From assembly GCA_005784505.1 (NCBI GenBank), contig VCAZ01000006.1, positions 8,337,724 to 8,401,723 on the forward strand: 64,000 nt of DNA, in the 5' to 3' direction. Both the position numbers and the translations under genes were made by a program. Within the stretch, counting starts at the first letter, position 1. The number at the start of each line of letters is the position of its first letter. Below, in pieces: positions 48,766-61,745 of this stretch. The DNA is from Bagarius yarrelli (lineage: Eukaryota; Chordata; Actinopteri; Siluriformes; Sisoridae). The notes under the pieces were generated by a model. The model had not been told where the DNA came from, ran no database searches, and worked only from the letters and a program-made list of their open reading frames with translations.

Positions 48766-49544
48766 ATATTATGTATGTAACATGCATTGCATTGATAATT
48801 CTGAGCAATGTGCATGTTTGAGCTTATCTCTTACGGTGGCTTTTTGTAAATCATACATTTTTTTAAACACATCAAACCATGGACTTTCAGTCGGGGCCTT
48901 CTGTGAGCAACTGTACAGTGCAAACACACATTTTACCTATGGGTAAAATTGGTCTACAACATGTACATACCGATACTATTATTAAAAACAAAAGAGGACA
49001 AGACGCACACGTCTTACATAACTGCTACAGCTTACGCAGCTATATAAAAATAATGTGCGTATTATGCACGACTGGCATTTATATAAAGCTGTTTAAATTG
49101 TTAAAGCCAGAAACATTTTATGTCCCTTACCTTGTATTAAAAAAATTAACACAGGCAACAAACTAGTTTGTTAGCCACTATAATGCTTAAATATGCATGC
49201 TTTACAATAGCACACAAAACCTTTTCTGGCCTTTGTTAGTGAAACCAGTTTGTGTGTAGAAATTTTCTTCAATTATTTTTGTTTTGTTTGCAAAACTTAA
49301 ATAGACAACAAGCTCTGGTGTAGAAGTGCTAGAAAATGACTTTTCAGTTAGTTTCACTTTTATACCTCTGAAATTTCAGACAAACACTTGGGGGCATGTT
49401 ACTAGACCCAGAGGATGAGATGTCACGGAACATCACCATTTGACTGGTTGATAATTTTGTCGATAATATTTTGCATTTGTTAATCAACTAAAGGGTAGTA
49501 CTATCTGTAGACATTTTTTGATGTAGGATTGCAATGCCACGCCA

Positions 49545-49850
49545 CCAGGGGGAGCTCTCACCAGAATACTAAATACAGAACACAGTTACACTGCAAAGTA
49601 TTGTTTGTTATGTGCAGCATTACAAAGTGTTATTCTTTGATTTTACGTGTATGGACAATTGCCTGTTTCTCGACTTCGGTTTTCTGGATTACACTTTTTG
49701 CCTGTTTTTCTTCCTGTTTTTTGACTTTATTTTTAGTGTATTTAGACTTTTTTTTTTAGACCACGTTTCTGAATTTGCCTTACATCTTGGATTCTATGCT
49801 TTTGCGATTTTTCTTAATAAACTTCTGCATACAGATTTTATCTAAAGTTC
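49545..49850 (+). repeat. Probable dispersed repeat with CTCF-like start
   Basis: It opens CCAGGGGGAGCTCTCACCAG AATACTA and continues through a T-rich stretch to TTAATAAACTTCTGCATACA, a retroelement-like 3' end. The first 27 nt agree at 22 positions with 52930-52956. The class is unknown. Confidence 0.45.
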
Positions 49851-50004
49851 AGCTTCGCCATCTTTACAAGAATATTCCAGTTCAGCCTTAACAAAACAGC
49901 CTTCAATAGACACCTTCGAGGGAATTACAGTAGTAAATATTAATAAAAAATAATTAATGAATTAGATAATAATTCAAATTAAACTAAATAATCAAAAGAC
50001 TTTT

Positions 50005-50045
50005 ATTTTGATAGGACCAGCAAAGAAGGCCCTGACCACTGACTA
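50005..50045. repeat. hAT-like terminal fragment
   Basis: The inverse strand reads CAGTGGTCAGGGCCTTCTTT GCTGG, resembling the left end of the element at 44503. Confidence 0.45.
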
Positions 50046-52929
50046 AACCCTATTATCAAAGAACTACTGAAACAAAGCCACAGGTTTCTGCTTCATTGAC
50101 GGCTTCATTTCTTGATATGGGCTTGATGTGTTAATAGTATATCATAATGCACATATTCAATGTCATTTTAGAATAAATCTGGGTCATATAAATGATTAAA
50201 GTCATAATTATACCTCCTCTTTTGAGTAATTTAGGACTAATGTTACTTTTATTTGCATATCATTTGCAAATTTAAAAGTCCTTAAAATGTACATTCTTAA
50301 CAAAGTTTTTCTCTGTGTCAATCTAATTCTGACCTAAATCACAGAGGTAAATCCTTGTGAAATTGTGTGGCTGTGCACTGCAGCGCCACCGAGACATCTG
50401 CTCTGCATTTTGCCTCTCTCTCTGACACCCCTATGTCCCCCTTCCTCACAGTTATTTATGTCTTTTTCCATTTGTTCTTTCCCTCTCTGCATATCTCCTT
50501 CTTTCACTCTCCTCTTTTATCTTTTTGTGACCACCCCCTCTTCACATCCAACTGCTATGATAAATGTGAGCTATGGGGACCTGACCTCACTGGGTGTGCT
50601 GTGAGTGTTTTTAAGAGTTTTGGGAGTTTGTATTAATCGGAAAGACATTTAGAACAACATCACCCTAAATTGAGAAAGGTTGTAAAGCTGTCACACATGA
50701 CTTTATGCTATAGGCTGCCTGATGTCTAGACATTGTTTACTGTTACCCTGTAACAAGCAGCTGAGGGGCGACAGCATGATGTCATAAAATGTATAGTTTA
50801 GCTGCTTTTGGTTTTTTTTAGTTGATGTGTTTGTCAGATTTTAGCTAAGACTAAGACTAAATGACACAGGTCAAAAATTGGAAAGGGAGACACATTCATT
50901 CTTTTTTTCACTTGTAATAGATGAAAAAAAAATAAAACAATTGTGTTTTACATATATTTCGGATTTAAATGAATCAATTGCTATAGAACAAGATCCAGAC
51001 AGATGCATAATTAGCCAAAAAATGGGAAAATGATCAAATAGTGATCTTAGGACTAAAAAATGCTGCAAATGCCTTTACAAAAGAATTTAAAGAATGAAAG
51101 GAAAAATAAGTCAATCTTTTTTTTAATTTTTTTTTATTATTATCAAATTTTTGGCCACTTTGTAATTACAACTTTATAATGCTAAATGGGCCACACCTTG
51201 AAAAGCAAACAAATCAATGAAATATTGGCATAAATTTGTCAAAGAGCATGTAAAAAATTGACATGATACAAAATGTACAACGATTTAAAGTTGTGAATAA
51301 GGTAAAATAGCTTAATACATATTAGCTGAAATACAAAGTTTGGCTCTGGCGCAGTTTCTCCAAATTGTTGAGTGTTTATGTATGTGTTTGTGGTTAAAAG
51401 AAAAAAAATGTGAGAGTGGTAATTGGCTCATCACAATTTTTTTTCTGGCAGCTTATCCTAAGGTCCTCTCCCATGTTTATGGGCTGTGTAATTCTCCTTC
51501 CCTACAGGTGAACAGCCTTCACCTTCATGTTGCTTATTGCATTTAACTCGCTGTCTCTCTGTCATTGACTTCAAGAGCTTAGAAAAGAAAATGTCAGTAT
51601 TAAAGACAACATTAAGCAAACCAGTGCTAAAGCTAAGTAAAGCTAATAAAAAAATAAAAATAATGCTCAAGCACAGAATAGTGTCAGAAAGCTTTCAAGT
51701 GTTTTATTTCTATAATAAAATATTTAAAACCTTTAATACCAGTTCATAACACAGTAGTGACACTATTAATTTAGCTCCTTGACAAAAGCAGATCATTTCT
51801 TCTGTCTGGATTAGTTTTTCAGCTGTTCTCAACACTCAGTCACCGCTCAACACAATGCACTGACACCAGAGAGCCTAATATGAAGTGTGATCTGAAAAAT
51901 CAGTAAATATCTTTCAGTTGATTGTAGGCATCCAGAAAGAAAGTTTTGACCTAAATTGAGTTTGTCTGACATTACAATAACTTTACTTCAATTAAAAAAA
52001 AATACAAATAGATTATGCCAATAGATGTTTTAGTTCGGCTATGTTGGTCAAGCAGGAAGTTTATTAATGAGCATCCCCTTTTTGGATGAGAAACTAATAT
52101 TACCCTAGATATTTTGATAACACTTTAGAATAATGGACCGTAGTTAACAAATAACTGTGTACAAAGTAGCTTGAGTAATAAAGAGTTAACATGTTTTTTT
52201 TAATGTTCTAGATTATTAGTAGTTTATGCAGACTTACAAGGCAACTCTGGCGTAGGTAACTGACAAAAATTGACAAGTAATTAAATTAAAATTACATTTT
52301 ATATAAGACACATACTGTACAGTCATACATTTCTGTGAGACACCAGTGATATTCTACCAGATATTAAATGTGATTCTGTGTTGGTAAGAGACACAGTTTC
52401 AGTCTGTAGTCAACATCATTAATTGGTTACACTTTATTCATTGATCGCAGTTGGAAAGTAGTTCTAAATACCTATCTATAATTTAGGGAAACTATCTTTG
52501 GCCTATCTATGTCATTATTGCTTAGTTAATCTCACGTCTTTATTAGTTAACAGTATTAAGCGTATTAAGTGTTAATTTCCTGCATAGTTACTTGTTAACT
52601 ACAGACTATTATTCTAAAATGTTACCAACATCTTTTTGCAGGTAGAATTTATAAATGTTAGTAAATTAGTAAAGCAGAGATAAGCTTTTTTTATATTTTG
52701 AAAATTTAAACTCACTGATGTAACCACTGTTAATTTTATGCAGGAATACAGAGTGATTAATCATATGAAATTGGTAACAACGGCAAGTAAATTGTTATGT
52801 AAAAAAGTGAGAGAGCATAAGGTATGTACAAATAAAAATTAAGATAAAGTGCTTAATAAGGCTAACACCATTTTAAGTGATAAAAGCCATCCTTTATCTT
52901 ATACTTTTAAAATGATTTCATTGGGTCGT

Positions 52930-52956
52930 CCAGAGGGCGCCCTTGCCAGAATACTA
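52930..52956 (+). repeat. Second copy of the CTCF-like repeat start
   Basis: CCAGAGGGCGCCCTTGCCAG AATACTA aligns with 49545-49571 at 22 of 27 positions by eye. Confidence 0.45.
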
Positions 52957-53886
52957 GTGCCTATTTCTGTGCTACTTCCGGTGACTGGCTTCATATGCTG
53001 GCATCATGGACACCACTAAATAAAAAACAATAAAAAGCAATAAATAGATTTTGTCACTGTAGTCTTGGGCAGGCGTCCGGTGTTTTAAATGCCCTTAGTC
53101 TAAAATATTTTTACAAGAGAACATTTTAGGTGATTTCTACTGTCTTGGTGTGTCTGTGCGCTTGACTGTGTGCTATATGAAAGAACATTAGACATTTTTA
53201 TTAAGGAAAACAAATAAACAAAATTTCACTTAAAATTAATGACAAAATGGTCGCTTAAACCAATTAATTTCTCACTGAAAATGAAACAGTGAAACATTAG
53301 ATCAGAGATCAAATTCCACAGTGGACTGTAAGTCAAGGCTTTGAGGGGGTTTACATGATTATAATGCCATATGAATGAAGGGCACCTAGGAAACTTCCTG
53401 TCTATTTATATTTCCTTCGTATTCTAGTCTGTTCAGTCTAAAGTTCAGTAACACACCAAATAGAACAGGTTATAATATTTGTTTTAGTAACTTATAAGAC
53501 ATTGGTGCTTCTCATTCTCTTGCTCCAGGTTATTTAGCCCACACAGGCAAACATGTCTAAAAATTGCCTGTCTTTTACATCTGAAACATATAGTGAGGGA
53601 TTAAATCATTTTCTATGACAGGTATTTTGTACATGGATTTTGAGTGCTCTACAAAAGCCATTCATTACTTCAGCATCTATAAGATCCCCTCGGCTCTGAG
53701 CCTTGTACACCACTGGGTTCTGCACTTCCTCACTAAATAAATAAATCAGGGTACTGATATTAAAAATAGCTCCACAGTACTCAGCTGACTCGAGGTTTTT
53801 ATGATGAACATAAAAAAATGAGAGCACCAGCTAGAAATGGCTCAGCCAGCAGCTTCCCACATGCTTACAGTCTCTTTAATCACGGT

Positions 53887-53906
53887 GCTAATTAGCTAAT
53901 TAATCA
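53887..53906. promoter_or_regulatory. Paired TAATTA homeodomain-type sites
   Basis: GCTAATTAGCTAATTAATCA holds two TAATTA cores 8 bp apart, start to start, plus TAATCA. It is a candidate homeobox-factor site in intron 1. Such AT-rich motifs also arise by chance. Confidence 0.3.
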
Positions 53907-53970
53907 CCCACTACTCCAACCTTTTCTGTAGGTACTCCCTGTTCACAGGGAACACCCCAAGTGCTATTTA

Positions 53971-55220
53971 CAGTCATGTGCAAAAATTAAGACACCCTAT
54001 GAAAGCCTGTGTGTTTTTTACATATTTGGACATATAGATATTTAATATCAATTTTAAAAAATACTGAGAGGTTCAAGTACTATAACCAAACAATTAAGAC
54101 TGAAGAAAATACTTTAAAAAAAAAACAATTTCTGGTGAGGAATAAATTAGGACATCCCAACATTTACTCCCACTTGAAATGGCTAAAATCACACACACAC
54201 GTGTCTCACATCATGTACAGATGATAAAAACATTTAAATCTCAGACATTTAGTTTGGTGTGCTCTTGACTGTTGAAGAGATAGTGAACACCATGGCCTTC
54301 AGAAATAAAATTGTAGCAGTTTATGTGTCTGGAAAGGGATTTTAAAAAATCTCAAAAGATTTTGAAATCAGCCATTCCACTGTCTGCAAAATAGTCTACA
54401 AGTGGACGACGTTCAAAACAACTGCCAACATGACCAGGTCTGGCCGTCCAAGCAGGTTTACCAGGAGAGCAGACCACAAGAAGCTACAGCAGGCTCTTGC
54501 TACTGTTGATGGAAAAGTGCATGGCTGTACAATCAGAAAGAGACTACACAAGTTTAACTTACATGGAAGGTGTGCAAGTAGTAAACCTTTGATCTCTAAA
54601 AAAACGAAGGCCAGACTGAAGTTTGCCAAAGAGAACGTAGACAAAGACCAGGGCTTCTGAAATAATGTTCTTGGAGTCTAAAATTGAATTATTTGGACAC
54701 TGCAATAGGGGACATGTTTGGTATAAACCATCTACAGCATTCCAGGAAAAAAACCTTATACCAAATGTGCAACATAGAAGTGGAGGTCTCCTGGTCTGGG
54801 AATGTGTTGCTGCAGCAGGACTTGGCCAGCTTACCATCATAGAATCCACCATGAATTCTACCATGTATCAGAAGGTGCTTGAGGAACATTTAAAACCATC
54901 TGTAAAAATAATTTAAGCTGAAGCGGAACTGAACCCTGCAACATGACAATGAACTAAAACATACTGGTAAATCCACCAAAGACTTGCTAAAATTAAAAAA
55001 ATTGAAAGTCCTAGAATGGCAGAGCCCAAAGCCCAGATCTGAATCCCATTGAGCTGCTGTGGGGCAACCTGAAATGGTCTGTACATGCAAGAAACACATA
55101 AACATCTTACAGCTGAAAGAATTCTGCATTGAGGAGCGGGGGAAACTTTTTTAGACCGATGTCAGAGACCGATATCAGGAAGTGGTGAACTCTTTCCAGG
55201 GCTGAGACAAGCTAGTTATC
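53971..55220 (+). pseudogene. Tc1/mariner transposon with wrecked transposase
   Basis: It begins CAGTCATGTGCAAAAATTAA GACACCC, a Tc1-type terminus. The DNA-binding region is visible (MTRSGRPSRFTRRADHKKLQ), then the catalytic core (GLLVWECVAAAGLGQLTIIE), then LQHDNE at the second Asp, and NPIELLW with the final Glu in a shifted frame. Several stops and frameshifts separate these. The right terminal repeat was not found. It is not functional. Confidence 0.88.
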
Positions 55221-55671
55221 TTAGGGATTAGATAAACTCTCCTCACGATGTATAACTTTTCCAAAAAAGTCCGCCTTAAAAACGTTTTTTTTTTTTTTTA
55301 GACCAAGTCAGCCATTGTGAGCGTAAAACACCAGCTAGCGGGCCTCGGGAAGCAGACTTGAAATTTGATTGGTTAAAGAAACAGTCTTTAACCAATTAAC
55401 AATCTGCCACTGATAATCTAGTTTAAGGTACATGGGGCAGCACTACTGATTCTGAAGGCTTTGGCAGATTAGATTAACATGGCAGCACATAGAAACTGAA
55501 ATCTGATTGGACTAAAATTCCAACATCCACATACACATACTGGAAGCAGTGCAGCAAGAGAAACACTATAAAATGAAGACAAAAGAAATAAATTTATACA
55601 ATTTCATAACACAAATATTAGTATTTGAGTTGTAAATGTAGGGGAGGGGAGTTTTAGGCCAGCAGAGAAGG

Positions 55672-55708
55672 ACTTGCTGGCCCTGACTGCACATCACTGG
55701 TGCTGGCA
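55672..55708. repeat. hAT-like terminal fragment
   Basis: The inverse strand reads CCAGTGATGTGCAGTCAGGG CCAGCAAGTCCTTCTC, closely resembling the left end of the element at 44503. The partner end was not located. Confidence 0.5.
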
Positions 55709-56001
55709 AATCCCCCTGTATGTCTACCACGGTGTTGCAGCTCATCACGGATCTCAAATTACACGCACAAAGCTGTGTCGCTGCCAGTGACAATACATTG
55801 CTTATAGTCATAACACCGAAACCATGGCAACCAAACAGAGTATGCACCGTCTTAGTGTCATGTGGAAAAGCATTTAAAAGCATTTCCAAACCACCTGGAT
55901 GAGGACGCACTGTGCTGCTCAGAAAATATCTTGAGAATTAGAAGAGTAATATGTTTGCATGAGAAATTGAAGCTGTAATAATGTTTGACACCATCGATCA
56001 T

Positions 56002-56021
56002 AAAAAAAAAAAAAAAAAAAA
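56002..56021. repeat. Poly-A tract
   Basis: About 20 uninterrupted A residues. It could be the end of a retroelement, but no body was recognised upstream. Confidence 0.8.
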
Positions 56022-56325
56022 TCTATGTTCATGCTAGTCAGCAACAAAGCTATTTATTGCTGACTTCAGATTCAGGTCTTGTCCACACTAATTTGCAGGG
56101 CTGCTGTTGATTTTGCTCTTGACAGTTTAATTTAGTATTGAACAGTATTGTCCACACCTTGAATAGAAAAATTGTAAATTTTATTACAACAATACACTAT
56201 GTAACAATTTACTAGACAAAACTAGTAACCCTAGTAATTTTATATTTCCCATCATATTATTGCTGGTTTTGGTGTATTCTTATTATTATCATTACTGAAA
56301 TGTTTTTAATTAGCATTATATCTCA

Positions 56326-56530
56326 CCAACAAGCATGAACTTCCCATCAATGTCAAAACAACAGAGTCACTGGCTGTCTTCAAAAGACGATTAAAGACCT
56401 ATGTCTTTCTGTTACACTTTGATATGTGATCTATTGTACCAGTATCGCGCTGTTTAATGATGTGACTCAAAACACTTTTGTACGTCGCTCTGGACAAGAA
56501 CGTCTGTTAAATACTGTAAATGTAAATGAT
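56326..56530 (+). mobile_element. Retroelement 3' end fragment
   Basis: A frame SLAVFKRRLKTYVFL, a phrase seen at the 3' end of fish non-LTR elements, precedes TACGTCGCTCTGGACAAGAA CGTCTGTTAAATACTGTAAA, a tail like that of SINE family A. The class is tentative. Confidence 0.55.
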
Positions 56531-57314
56531 AATTGCAAATGCAATATGACCTGTAGAGCTACAGTGTTAGTGGGAGAAAGGGAGTTATCAGATATGGAAC
56601 TATACAAAGATCCGCCTCATTACTAAATCGTAAAGTGCATAAACAGTGCATGGATCCATTCCTGTTTAAGGACTTAATTTGCACTGGTGGAATGTGACAT
56701 ACTCTTTGTTCCAAGCAAAACTGTTCAAAACTGGATTAAACTGTCAAGAGCAAAATCAACAGCAGCCCTGCAAAGACTAAGCACACTAACTTCACATATT
56801 CCCCAGCTGCGACTGTCTGTTGCCTCCAAATCTTCCTTAAAGGTTATGCAGCTTTAGAATAAATAATTTATTTAAATAATCAATGTTTCAGTGAACAGTT
56901 AAATGATGCATTTTAATTAAAATTGAACAACAACTGTAAGTGCTCTTAAAGGTTTAATTATAGACCTTCAAGTAAAATTTGCCTGATAGAAATCATGAAG
57001 CAATCACAGTAAAATATTCTGTGAATTCTACGACAAACAACAAATATTGTCAAAGTTTTTGTGGGTATTTTTGATTTTTATGTGTGCAAAATGTATAATT
57101 TAAAAGTTAAAAATAAAAAAATATTTATTGCTTTCCTCATTTTTAGAATTCCTTGTATTCCCTAATGTTTATCGATCAAGGTGTGAATGAAGAAATTTTC
57201 TTATGTCATTTCTTTTTTCTTAAATATAAAAAATTTTAATAATTTTTACTCCTTAAACAACTAACCTATGCCTATATTAAAATGTCACCCTCGTGACACT
57301 TTCTATCTGGTATT

Positions 57315-57508
57315 ACATTATATTACATTTACAGCATTTGGCAGACTATCTTATCCAGAGCAACCTAAATTGATCTATTTCATATAACCGAGCAATTGGG
57401 GGTTAAGGGTCTTGCTTGGGGGTCCGACAGTGGCAACTTGGTGGTGCTGGGAATCAAATCCTGATCCTCCAATTAGTAGGCCTACATCTTAACCACTGCG
57501 CCACCGCT
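57315..57508 (-). mobile_element. SINE family A, near full length
   Basis: TACAGCATTTGGCAGACTAT CTTATCCAGAGCAACC opens it. GGGGGTTAAGGGTCTTGCTT and GGTGGTGCTGGGAATCAAAT follow, and ACATCTTAACCACTGCGCCA CC closes it (inverse of the tRNA-like head with A and B boxes). Confidence 0.82.
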
Positions 57509-59179
57509 TCTTACGTCCGGAAGGCAATGAGTTGTGTATACTGAACACCCGGAGCTGACTGAGCAATTTTTGAAAATAAAAATAAAAAAGACCCCTTCAT
57601 GGTGCAGAATCTCACAGGACAAAAGCAAAATGAGAGAATAAATGTGTGTGCGTGTATATGAGTGTTACAGTTGGCTGTGTCTGCATACATTTCCTGTTAT
57701 CCACTGTAATTACTGTAAAATAAATAAATATAAATAATAGAAAATGGATTAAGTAGTTAAAGATGAGTATTAATCATGCAGGCAGACGTGGCATTGGGAG
57801 CCTACTCCCGATTAAATACTCTTACATCCATTTATTTAGTGCTGATCTGGTCCCTTTGGTCTTTCCAGCATTTAGGACACTGCAGTATAATTGGACTTTA
57901 GGACAATGCAAAGCATTCACAAGCCTTGCAACATTTTTACTGACGTTTTTCATCACTGTGTGTTGTAGTGCTGTGACAATAAAAAACTCTATGAAAAAAG
58001 CCCGGGTCTAGATCTAATGCGTCATGAGCTCTTAGCTGGAGGTGTTCGAATAATTTACATGTTTGTGATAATCGAGTGGTTCTCTGCTGCCTCCACACAA
58101 ACCACTGCTAAACTGAAAACTGGTATATTGTTATTGCTATGTGTTCAGGACCAAATGATGTAAAAGGTCAGGAAAATATATATGTTCCATGTAAATAGGA
58201 TTGAGGTGGTATGGGATAAATGAGAAGAGAACAGAAAAAAAACCCCAGAAATAAGAACCGAACAATAAAGCTCACCTCAATGAGCTGGCAAAGAACAGGA
58301 AATGGAGCCCAGCAATTTGTGTGACTGAACAACAGTGGCATTAGCGTTTTAAACAGGAGTTTATATAAATTTTACCAGCTGTATGTCTTATGTGTAAATG
58401 GCTAGAATACCCAGGGATGGCATACACCATTCAGCAGCTTTAGGAAAAACACAATTATTCCACCCCCGCTCAATCTGCAGAATAAAAGCATCTTCCTGCT
58501 TAGAGAACTGCGCTCTTGACTTAAAAACGTACTGACTGCTCACAAACCTCTCACAACTCACAAACATGGCTCAATACAGACAATCAGTCCCTATTAGGCA
58601 GACTCGCTGACTTTGCTTCATTTTCTATGTGCCGCAAGTGGAGGGCTTTTTAAAAAACTACAAAAAATTAAACAGCGGAACTTTTGACCTGCAGTAAGCC
58701 ATTCAATGTGTGTTTTATTTTTATCTACCAAAAACTTTTGTTTACCTTTTAATTAATTGATCAAACAGAAAAACAATCTTGCCACCACTCTTAACCTACA
58801 GTGTCTTAAGCAAAAAGAGACAAAAGCCTAAATACTTATCCCTTACATATGAAAATCAATTACTATAGATGTAAAGCCTTTCAGCACTGATTGAATATTG
58901 TATATTAGGATTGTGATTCTATACGCATTAATGTTTAACAGTTTTCAAATGACAGCAAGAAAAGATCCTAATTAAACCTGAAACAATGACAATTACTATC
59001 TACATGTTCGCAATTTTGTTTCAGCATTTGACATTTTGACGGAATTATCATTTTAAATATTTATTAAAAGCTTATTTTTGACAAACAATCTTGGCTGCTA
59101 TGCTATCCGTGTGTGATAAAATGATGTGTAATTATTTAAATGATCATTAAATAAAAATAAATACAGTATACATTTTCAA

Positions 59180-59275
59180 CAGTGGTTGGCTTGCCATTGG
59201 TGGGGGAGGTGTTTCTGGTCTTCATAGCAGCAACTCAGCCTTAACCATTTGAGCCACCACTGCTAAAAGAAATGG
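59180..59275 (-). mobile_element. SINE head fragment, inverted next to a plus-strand copy
   Basis: GGTGTTTCTGGTCTTCATAG and CCTTAACCATTTGAGCCACC ACTGC form the inverse of the tRNA-like head of the family B copy that begins 30 bp to the right. Confidence 0.65.
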
Positions 59276-59302
59276 ACATATCACTAGTTGGGGCACTGGG
59301 TT

Positions 59303-59535
59303 AAGGGCAGTAGTGGCTCAGTGGTTAAGCTGCTGAGTTTGCTGATCTGAAGACCAGAAACACCTGGGTTCAAGCCCCACTGGCAAGTCAACCACTGTTG
59401 GGTCCTTAAGCAAGACCCTTAACCCTTCCTGCTCCAGGGGTGCTGTATCATAGCTGACCCTGCACTCTGACCCCAAACTTACTAAGATGGGATATGCGAA
59501 AAAAGCATTTCATTGGCTCTGTACACGTACCTTAC
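59303..59535 (+). mobile_element. tRNA-headed SINE, family B, near full length
   Basis: AGTAGTGGCTCAGTGGTTAA (box A) and CTGGGTTCAAGCCCC (box B) are followed by TGTTGGGTCCTTAAGCAAGA CCC and CTCCAGGGGTGCTGTATCAT AGCTGACC. The tail is GCATTTCATTGGCTCTGTAC. Confidence 0.82.
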
Positions 59536-60929
59536 ACAATGAAGTTGAATATTTTTTTTTAAGCAGAGTCTGAGTCTGGGCTAGCTGCTTCCTTATTACT
59601 AAATACTTGGTGATTCAGGTGATAAGTCAACATATCAGCAACAAAAAATGTAAGTTGGTGTTAATACACTTAACTCTGTATATGGCTCATCTTACTAGAA
59701 TTTGTGAATTACTGCTTTTTCCCACAGTAGTTAGATATTCATACAGTTAAAACATATAATCAGGTTAACATGTACAAGCTCACATACAGGTTTTTTTTTT
59801 GCAAATTTGGGACCCTGTGTAAATTCTCTACCTCACATTAATGTGAAAGAGTTTTTTTTCAGGTTTACATAGAGAATGCGAGGAAGGGTGCCTCTGTTTC
59901 TGGAGAAAAACAGGCCTTAATTTAAGCCGGCGGGCCCAAAGCCACATCATCAGTGAGGAATCCACAGCTGAGCACGGCTCTGAGCAGGAAATCATCATTA
60001 GGTTATCATCACTGTCTTCATTTCTTCTCCCTACAGTTTCTACGTCACCATCCCACACACCATCCCGGCTGGGGCCCCATCACTAACTTGCACTCACTTG
60101 TGCACTTTCTTACAAAACAGAATTTGATTCCTCCACTGAACTTACTTCATATATTAGCGGAGTAATTCTGCAAAAAGACCTGGTGATTAAAACGAAATTT
60201 AAACTTTATACTTTGTACTATATTTGCTATTAAAAGAAAATGCTTAACATTCAGTTATTCTAGTTTGTTTCTACAGGCATAACATTAACAAAAATTAACA
60301 CACAACATACAGTATTGTCAAAAAAACACATACATGCCTGTCTTTTTAATTTTGATACGACACACTTTATAAAATACCTGTATATTTAAATAAATGAGAT
60401 AATTGACTAAAGTTATATGCAATATGACTAGACTAGGGGGATGTCTGGGTGGACATGGTAGGCTGCAGAAGCCTGAGCTGTTAAAAGCTAAATGTAGCAG
60501 AGAACTATTCCAGCAGCTAACAGTGCTATTAATAAGAAATCATTATAGCAGCTATAAAGAGCTAGAGCTGTAACGGTAGACGTTCCTCTCTTTCACATTT
60601 GATTTATTTGATTATTTTAAATTTGTTGTTTATCCAACACATTAAATACAGTATGTAAATATATATATATATCTTACAAAACATGCAATGGTTTTACATG
60701 ATATAAAATAACCCTAGTGTAATAGAGTCATGAACTGAAAAAAATGTTCTGTAACTGTGTGGCACTGGATTAATACATTTAATTTATAAATATCTGTAAA
60801 TAATATGAAAGTCCATTACCAATGTATAAAATTAAATAGTTTGTTGAGGCAATTTCTATGTTCTTTTGCTGTAATCATGAATTATCAAGTGCTATTTATA
60901 TTTATATATACATATATAAAGTATTTTTA

Positions 60930-61075
60930 AAGAATTTTTACCTTTATTTATAGGGCAGACAGACATTAAATGGGGGAGATCGAGAGGGTGAGGGAAAGGG
61001 GGTGGAACCAGAAAGGACCCGAGCCGGATGTAAATCAACTGTGCACGCGGGTGCCACGCCTCAATCCGGCAAAAG
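60930..61075 (-). mobile_element. tRNA-headed SINE, family C, decayed
   Basis: TTTATTTATAGGGCAGACAG, then GGTGGAACCAGAAAGGACCC GAGCCGGATG, and GGGTGCCACGCCTCAATCC in inverse orientation, relative to 23360. Confidence 0.65.
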
Positions 61076-61745
61076 CATGTATATTGTATGTGTTACGATT
61101 TCTAACTCTTAATTGTTACTGTGCTGTGTAAAAATATGCACATTTTCTTAAGTGAGATACTGTGTATAATAATGTGAAAAAAAATACCCTGCTGTAATCC
61201 TAAAGAGTTATGCGGGTAATTGTTCAAACGGTTCCCCTTCAGTCATTCCAATGTGTAAAGTCTATTCATTTGCTACAGGATTAAGCTTCTTCATTTCCAG
61301 AAGTTTTATGAGTTGCTCGAAGCATAGTTCAAATCAAGTCTGTATACTTCTGCTGCAGTCCACTAACATCCTGCAACACCATGGCAACAACAGTGGATTA
61401 AACTCTAGTGTTACGTACTGTATCATAGCTGTGCTTTGTCGATATTACTCACCTTCTATCATATTATCAGTGTACAACACCTGCCACTTGATTCGTTCAG
61501 TTCACAGCTACTGTATGTTATAATGCTCAATAATGTTCACTCTCATCTCCCGAACTCCAATAAATATATCTCACTAACCTGAACTTCAGTATTTGTTAGT
61601 GAAATATTGATATGTTTGTTCAGGGCACGTCTGAATTTTATAGCTAATGAATTCGGCTCCTGGTAATTGTGTATGTGTGTTGTGTGATGAGGCTGTCTGA
61701 CACTTTAATGTCAGCTGGCAAAAAAAAAGCTGCAAACAGCATGTC

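Noticed and set aside
54396..54864. Minus-strand frames of 82 and 101 codons
   Set aside because: They are antisense to the Tc1 transposase remnant.
20004..59350. tRNA-like heads (A and B boxes) as real tRNA genes
   Set aside because: Each is joined to a SINE body and lacks a complete cloverleaf, so they are retroposons.
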